Below are positions 61,154 through 64,000 of a stretch of DNA of 64,000 bases, in pieces; the stretch's first letter is position 1, and each line of letters starts with the position of its first letter. This stretch comes from Lachnospiraceae bacterium. GTDB lineage: Bacteria; Bacillota; Clostridia; Lachnospirales; Lachnospiraceae. The notes under the pieces are model-generated. The model saw nothing but the letters and a program-made list of their open reading frames with translations, made no database searches and had not been told where the DNA came from. The stretch spans positions 186,001 through 250,000 of the forward strand of contig JAFVXW010000011.1 of assembly GCA_017500935.1 (NCBI GenBank), read 5' to 3'. A program made the position numbers and the translations under genes.

Positions 61154-62043
61154 TCTTCTGTCCCCTCTTTTACACAGGTTTCATGGGTAAAGCCGGTAAA
61201 AAATACCTGTTTGGTAAATCCGGCGCCGCACATGGCATCATATGCTGCCTTTGCTGTTTCTTCTTTATCAAAAATACCGAACACGGTGGGGCCGCTGCCG
61301 CTCATCAGTGCATTGACTGCACCCTGTTCTTTTAAAAATGTCTTCATCTCTTCAATGATCGGATAAGCTTTGACTGTCACTGTCTCCAGAACATTGCCCA
61401 TCCGGTCTGTGATCCCATACAGATCCTGACTGCGGATCGCCTCCACCATACCGTCAATATCGGGATGATACTGCAGGGTATTGGCATGAAGATTTTCATA
61501 CACAAACTTGGTAGATACATTGATATCGGGCTTGGCAATGACCAGCCAGGCATCCGGCACATCGGGAAGCTTTGTCAGAATCTCACCGATGCCTTCCGAC
61601 AGCGCGGTTCCTCCCATCAGACAATAGGGTACATCCGCCCCGATCTTTACTCCAACCTGCTGCATCTGCTCCATGGTAAGTCCAAGTTCAAACAGTTCAT
61701 TCATGCCAAAAATGGCTGCTGCCGCATCTGTGCTGCCGCCCGCCATTCCTGCCGCAATGGGAATATTCTTCTCAAGCTTTACCGAAACACCGCCGTTTAT
61801 GCCAAAGGTCTCCTTCATCCGTTTGGCAGCTTTATAGATCAGATTGCTCTCATCTGCCGGAAGCTCTTCTTTGTCTGTTGTCACCCGGATCTCATCACTA
61901 TCCAGTCTGCACATGGTAAGCACATCGTAAATGCCCACCGTCTGCATTACCATCTTCACTTCATGGTAGCCATCCGGGCGTCTTCTGAGTACGTCCAGTC
62001 CAAGATTGATCTTGGCCATGGCTTTGTAGCGCAGCTGTACCAT
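61150..62043 (-). CDS. ispE: 4-diphosphocytidyl-2-C-methyl-D-erythritol kinase
   Basis: 297 residues from ATG 62043, with AGAGGTG five bases before; a GTG at 62052 is the alternative. GHMP kinase motifs: AKINLGLDVLRRRPDGYHEV, PIAAGMAGGSTDAAAA (ATP-binding loop) and LMSGSGPTVFGIF. It phosphorylates CDP-methylerythritol in the MEP isoprenoid pathway. Complete. First gene of an operon with gntR. Confidence 0.95.
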   Translation of the reverse strand: MVQLRYKAMAKINLGLDVLRRRPDGYHEVKMVMQTVGIYDVLTMCRLDSDEIRVTTDKEELPADESNLIYKAAKRMKETFGINGGVSVKLEKNIPIAAGMAGGSTDAAAAIFGMNELFELGLTMEQMQQVGVKIGADVPYCLMGGTALSEGIGEILTKLPDVPDAWLVIAKPDINVSTKFVYENLHANTLQYHPDIDGMVEAIRSQDLYGITDRMGNVLETVTVKAYPIIEEMKTFLKEQGAVNALMSGSGPTVFGIFDKEETAKAAYDAMCGAGFTKQVFFTGFTHETCVKEGTEE

Positions 62044-62076
62044 TTGCGTCACCTCTGTTTGTACTTTCTGTGTATT

Positions 62077-62127
62077 TTGTATACATAGATTGTATCTATT
62101 TTAATACAATTTACACCTGTTTGTCAA
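62077..62127 (-). promoter_or_regulatory. ispE-gntR promoter with operator-like palindromes
   Basis: Minus strand TTGACA (62127-62122), 18-bp spacer, TAAAAT (62103-62098). ATTGTAT (62089-62095) and ATACAAT (62104-62110) form a dyad over the -10; another GTATAC palindrome lies at 62079-62084. GntR-type autorepression would fit. Confidence 0.6.
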
Positions 62128-62208
62128 CCCGGATATGCAGATATATTATGCTGTGAGGGGCTGTAAAATGCAGGAAATATGCGGATTTTTTCTGTTTCCA
62201 AAAGATTA

Positions 62209-62242
62209 ACAGCCGCAGATATTCCATCACATCTGCGGCTGT
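62209..62242. terminator. Hairpin between the toxin gene and the ispE promoter
   Basis: ACAGCCGCAGAT with ATCTGCGGCTGT, a 12-bp perfect stem with a 10-base loop, downstream of the toxin stop. The T-run is weak (TAATCTTTT). Confidence 0.6.
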
Positions 62243-62257
62243 CCAACTCATCATCTA

Positions 62258-62572
62258 TTATTTCAGCTTCTTCGGGTAATTCTCCAACCCATGAAAAATC
62301 CCAAGTATGTAGACAACATGATTTACCACTTCAAACACAATCAAATAATTCATATCCGATACCAATGCTTCCCTATACTCCCTTTTGGCAAGAAACGGAT
62401 TATTACTGATTGGAAACTGATACGGATTTTCTTCCAGACGTTTATAAAGCTTGTCAATCCCATTGATCAAATGAGAAGCTGCATCCGGATTCTTTTTTTC
62501 AAAAATCAGATATCCTACCAAACCGTCCAGCAGGGTATCTGCATGTTCTGTAATTTCAAGCCTATAAGCTAT
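62258..62572 (-). CDS. RelE/ParE-type toxin
   Basis: The reliable core is 87 residues from TTG 62521 (GYLIFEKKNPDAASHLINGIDKLYKRL ... YREALVSDMNYLIVFEVVNHVVYILGIFHGLENY), a RelE/ParE fold. The frame stays open to an ATA codon at 62572-62570 and would add A-Y-R-L-E-I-T-E-H-A-D-T-L-L-D, the normal N-terminal strand and helix of this family. No ATG or GTG begins it; ATA is the only start-like codon after GGGAG. It overlaps the antitoxin end. Either a rare start or a start mutation. Confidence 0.75.
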   Translation of the reverse strand: MAYRLEITEHADTLLDGLVGYLIFEKKNPDAASHLINGIDKLYKRLEENPYQFPISNNPFLAKREYREALVSDMNYLIVFEVVNHVVYILGIFHGLENYPKKLK

Positions 62573-62822
62573 ACTTCTCCCTCATAGTCTGTAACGCAGC
62601 TTTCGCATCCCTGGTATTCCCTGATTCTACCTGCTGTGCAGAAATTTCAAGATCTGTATACATTTTTTCTCTGCGCATCGTTTTTTCGTATGCTTCCATA
62701 CTCATAATGACCAGATCTCCATATCCGTTTTTTGTTACATAAATAGGTTCATTGGTGCTGTGGCACATTTCAGATATTTCGGATGTATTTTTTAAATCTT
62801 TAATCGGTATAATAGTCGGCAT
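62562..62822 (-). CDS. Phd/YefM-type antitoxin
   Basis: 86 residues from ATG 62822 (AAGGTGGTGACTAT ahead). PTIIPIKDLKNTSEISEMC and NEPIYVTKNGYGDLVIMSMEAYEKT are the standard Phd/YefM dimer and DNA-binding regions. The C-terminal tail would wrap the toxin. The 3' end overlaps the toxin frame by 11 bases. Confidence 0.9.
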   Translation of the reverse strand: MPTIIPIKDLKNTSEISEMCHSTNEPIYVTKNGYGDLVIMSMEAYEKTMRREKMYTDLEISAQQVESGNTRDAKAALQTMREKYSL

Positions 62823-62850
62823 ATAGTCACCACCTTTCTTGCATGGCCAT

Positions 62851-62879
62851 ATTATACCATTATTATGCCACATTCACAA
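62851..62879 (-). promoter_or_regulatory. Promoter of the toxin-antitoxin operon
   Basis: Minus strand TTGTGA (62879-62874), 17-bp spacer, TATAAT (62856-62851), about 30 bases before the antitoxin ATG. Confidence 0.7.
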
Positions 62880-63036
62880 TCATTCATTTCGGATAAGTTC
62901 AGGAAGATTCAGGCAATTTTCAAGATTCCGCATTTTCACAATATAAACATATTTATTTCATATAATAAATTCCGGCACATTCTCTGTGCCTGTGTTACAT
63001 AACAATAACACCCTGCAAAATCTTAAAAAGAAAGGT

Positions 63037-63327
63037 ATGTATCATGAAAAAAACTGTGTGATTCTCGCTATTGCCCTCTCAGCTTCCTGTCTGCTGAGCG
63101 CATGTTCTTCCCAGGCCCCTGCCTCTGCCGGCACTGACGCGGCAGAACTGGTCATGGATATTGCCACGACCCAGTATTTTACCGACGAAGCCGTAAACGA
63201 TAAGGATATTGAAAAAATCCTGCTTGTCGGCAAAGAAGACACCTCTGTTGACAAAAACGCTGACGGATATACCGGTGCAACAGAACGTAATCCTCTGGAT
63301 GAAGTTGTTACATATGTGACCAAATAA
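63037..63327 (+). pseudogene. Small lipoprotein gene with an A-tract frameshift
   Basis: AAAGG precedes two starts. The ATG at 63044 followed by A7 reads M-K-K-T-V-stop. The ATG at 63037 reads MYHEKNCVILAIALSASCLLSACSS, an export signal with lipobox LSAC but an odd acidic start. One more A in the run would give M-K-K-N-C-V-I-L-A, a normal lipoprotein signal. The rest (AAELVMDIATTQYFTDEAVNDKDIEKILLVG) resembles the start of a nitroreductase-like lipoprotein and then ends after about 30 more residues, so the gene is also truncated. If translated from 63037 it could still make a small lipoprotein. Confidence 0.55.
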
Positions 63328-63354
63328 AAACACACATCTCCGTGTGTGCCCATC

Positions 63355-63396
63355 TAAAAAAAGTGTGCGTCCCCCAAACGACGCACACTTTTTTTC
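63355..63396. terminator. Bidirectional terminator
   Basis: AAAAAAAGTGTGCGTC and GACGCACACTTTTTTT form a long perfect stem with A- and T-runs on both sides, between convergent genes. Confidence 0.85.
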
Positions 63397-63413
63397 CTGC
63401 AATTTCTCTGTTT

Positions 63414-64000
63414 TCACGCACCCTTCACGATCAGCAGCTTATCCCCGACCCTGATTTCATCCCCGGTCAGCCCATTCATCTCTTTCAGGCTCTGCACCGG
63501 CACATAATAGCGTTTGCCGATATTCCAGAGAGTATCTGCAGGCTGTACAAAATAAACCACCATCCCCGGCAGCGCGTTGATCCGCACATGATCCAGTTCC
63601 TTTACCTGAATATCTGTCACGACCGGCTCCTCAAACTGGCGGCAGACAAAGCTTTTCAAAGACAGCTGCGCTTTAACTTCCACCTCTTTTGTATCCACCG
63701 CTGCTGCCTGCAGCTGCTCCAGCACAGGGTCGATCCGCCAGATACCGTCCGCTTTCTGCGCCTGCGGAATTTCCAGCGTATAGGAAAACGGAATACTTTC
63801 TCTTTTGCCTCCAAAAGGCATATCCGGATTTTTACTGCTGTAAAGCATTCTCACCTCTACACTGCCCCTGACCAGAATCCCTTCGGCAGTCACCTCGGTA
63901 TGATCTACGATCACATCCCCGGCAATCATGCAGATTTTATGGAGTTCTGCCTCCTGTCCGGTAAGCTGTATCCGTCCGTTCACCCTGCATTTTCCTGTAT
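63414..64000 (-). CDS. SPOCS/DUF3794 and LysM protein (SipL-like), 3' part
   Basis: About 195 C-terminal residues; the frame stays open to the right edge, so the start lies outside. The SPOCS (DUF3794) fold is visible (GQEAELHKICMIAGDVIVDHTEVTAEGILVRGSVEVRMLY), followed by a linker and a C-terminal LysM domain (about the last 45 residues; VYFVQPADTLWNIGKRYYVPVQSLKEMNGL). SipL-like proteins assemble with spore-coat morphogenesis factors. Many Clostridia have such a gene close to ispE. Confidence 0.8.
   Translation of the reverse strand, partial: TGKCRVNGRIQLTGQEAELHKICMIAGDVIVDHTEVTAEGILVRGSVEVRMLYSSKNPDMPFGGKRESIPFSYTLEIPQAQKADGIWRIDPVLEQLQAAAVDTKEVEVKAQLSLKSFVCRQFEEPVVTDIQVKELDHVRINALPGMVVYFVQPADTLWNIGKRYYVPVQSLKEMNGLTGDEIRVGDKLLIVKGA

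Overview
The window looks like a chromosome segment of an anaerobic gut Firmicute of the Lachnospiraceae type. I infer this from the gene families (YesM/YesN two-component pair, LplABC-type sugar ABC transporter, DUF1934, SipL-like SPOCS/LysM protein, single-domain guaA) and from strong AGGAGG-type ribosome binding sites. No rRNA, tRNA or CRISPR array is visible. Base composition changes sharply near 17.5 kb: the left part is AT-rich, the rest is moderate in GC.

Positions 1-17,551 are accessory DNA in the 3' end of guaA. One complete integrative and mobilizable element (about 394-17,551, here called element A) lies between two copies of the 12-bp guaA tail. The end of a second, related element (1-393, element B) abuts it on the left, so two elements sit in tandem. 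From right to left, element A carries an XRE repressor, excisionase, tyrosine integrase, MobC-like protein, CHC2 primase, D5-type helicase, a nested-hairpin oriT candidate and a relaxase. Its cargo is a broken and two intact GNAT acetyltransferases, a phosphoesterase/ATPase/unknown-protein operon, a DUF1016 nuclease and a SIR2-HerA pair. It has no type IV secretion genes, so it would need a helper for transfer.

Positions 17,552-56,200 form a large carbohydrate locus. A YesN/YesM pair and a DeoR regulator precede a plus-strand catabolic operon (23,146-29,574) with a cupin isomerase, two zinc dehydrogenases, a TIM-barrel epimerase, an FGGY kinase and a 6-phospho-3-hexuloisomerase-like protein. 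A minus-strand run (51,410 down to 30,552) encodes an ABC importer, then at least seven glycosidase-like proteins (GH38, GH78, two paralogous GH31/GH36-like barrels, DUF6259-like, GH67/GH20-like, GHL6-like) and a URO-D-fold protein. GH43 and another URO-D-like gene lie beyond the importer. Several genes are decaying: a URO-D-like gene, a Gfo/Idh-ThuA remnant, an AraC tail and a GH51 gene. A likely reading is import of oligosaccharides from a complex glycan, trimming inside the cell, and conversion of released polyols or ketoses to fructose 6-phosphate.

The most unusual non-coding signal is an exact 52-bp tandem array of hairpin-forming units (36,122-36,545) between two glycosidase genes of the minus-strand run. 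A second, 63/64-bp tandem array lies at 51,790-51,980.

Positions 56,200-64,000 are ordinary chromosomal genes: TelA- and XpaC-family proteins, DUF1934, murI, a GntR regulator, ispE, a ParE/Phd toxin-antitoxin pair, a damaged lipoprotein gene and the 3' part of a SPOCS/LysM gene.
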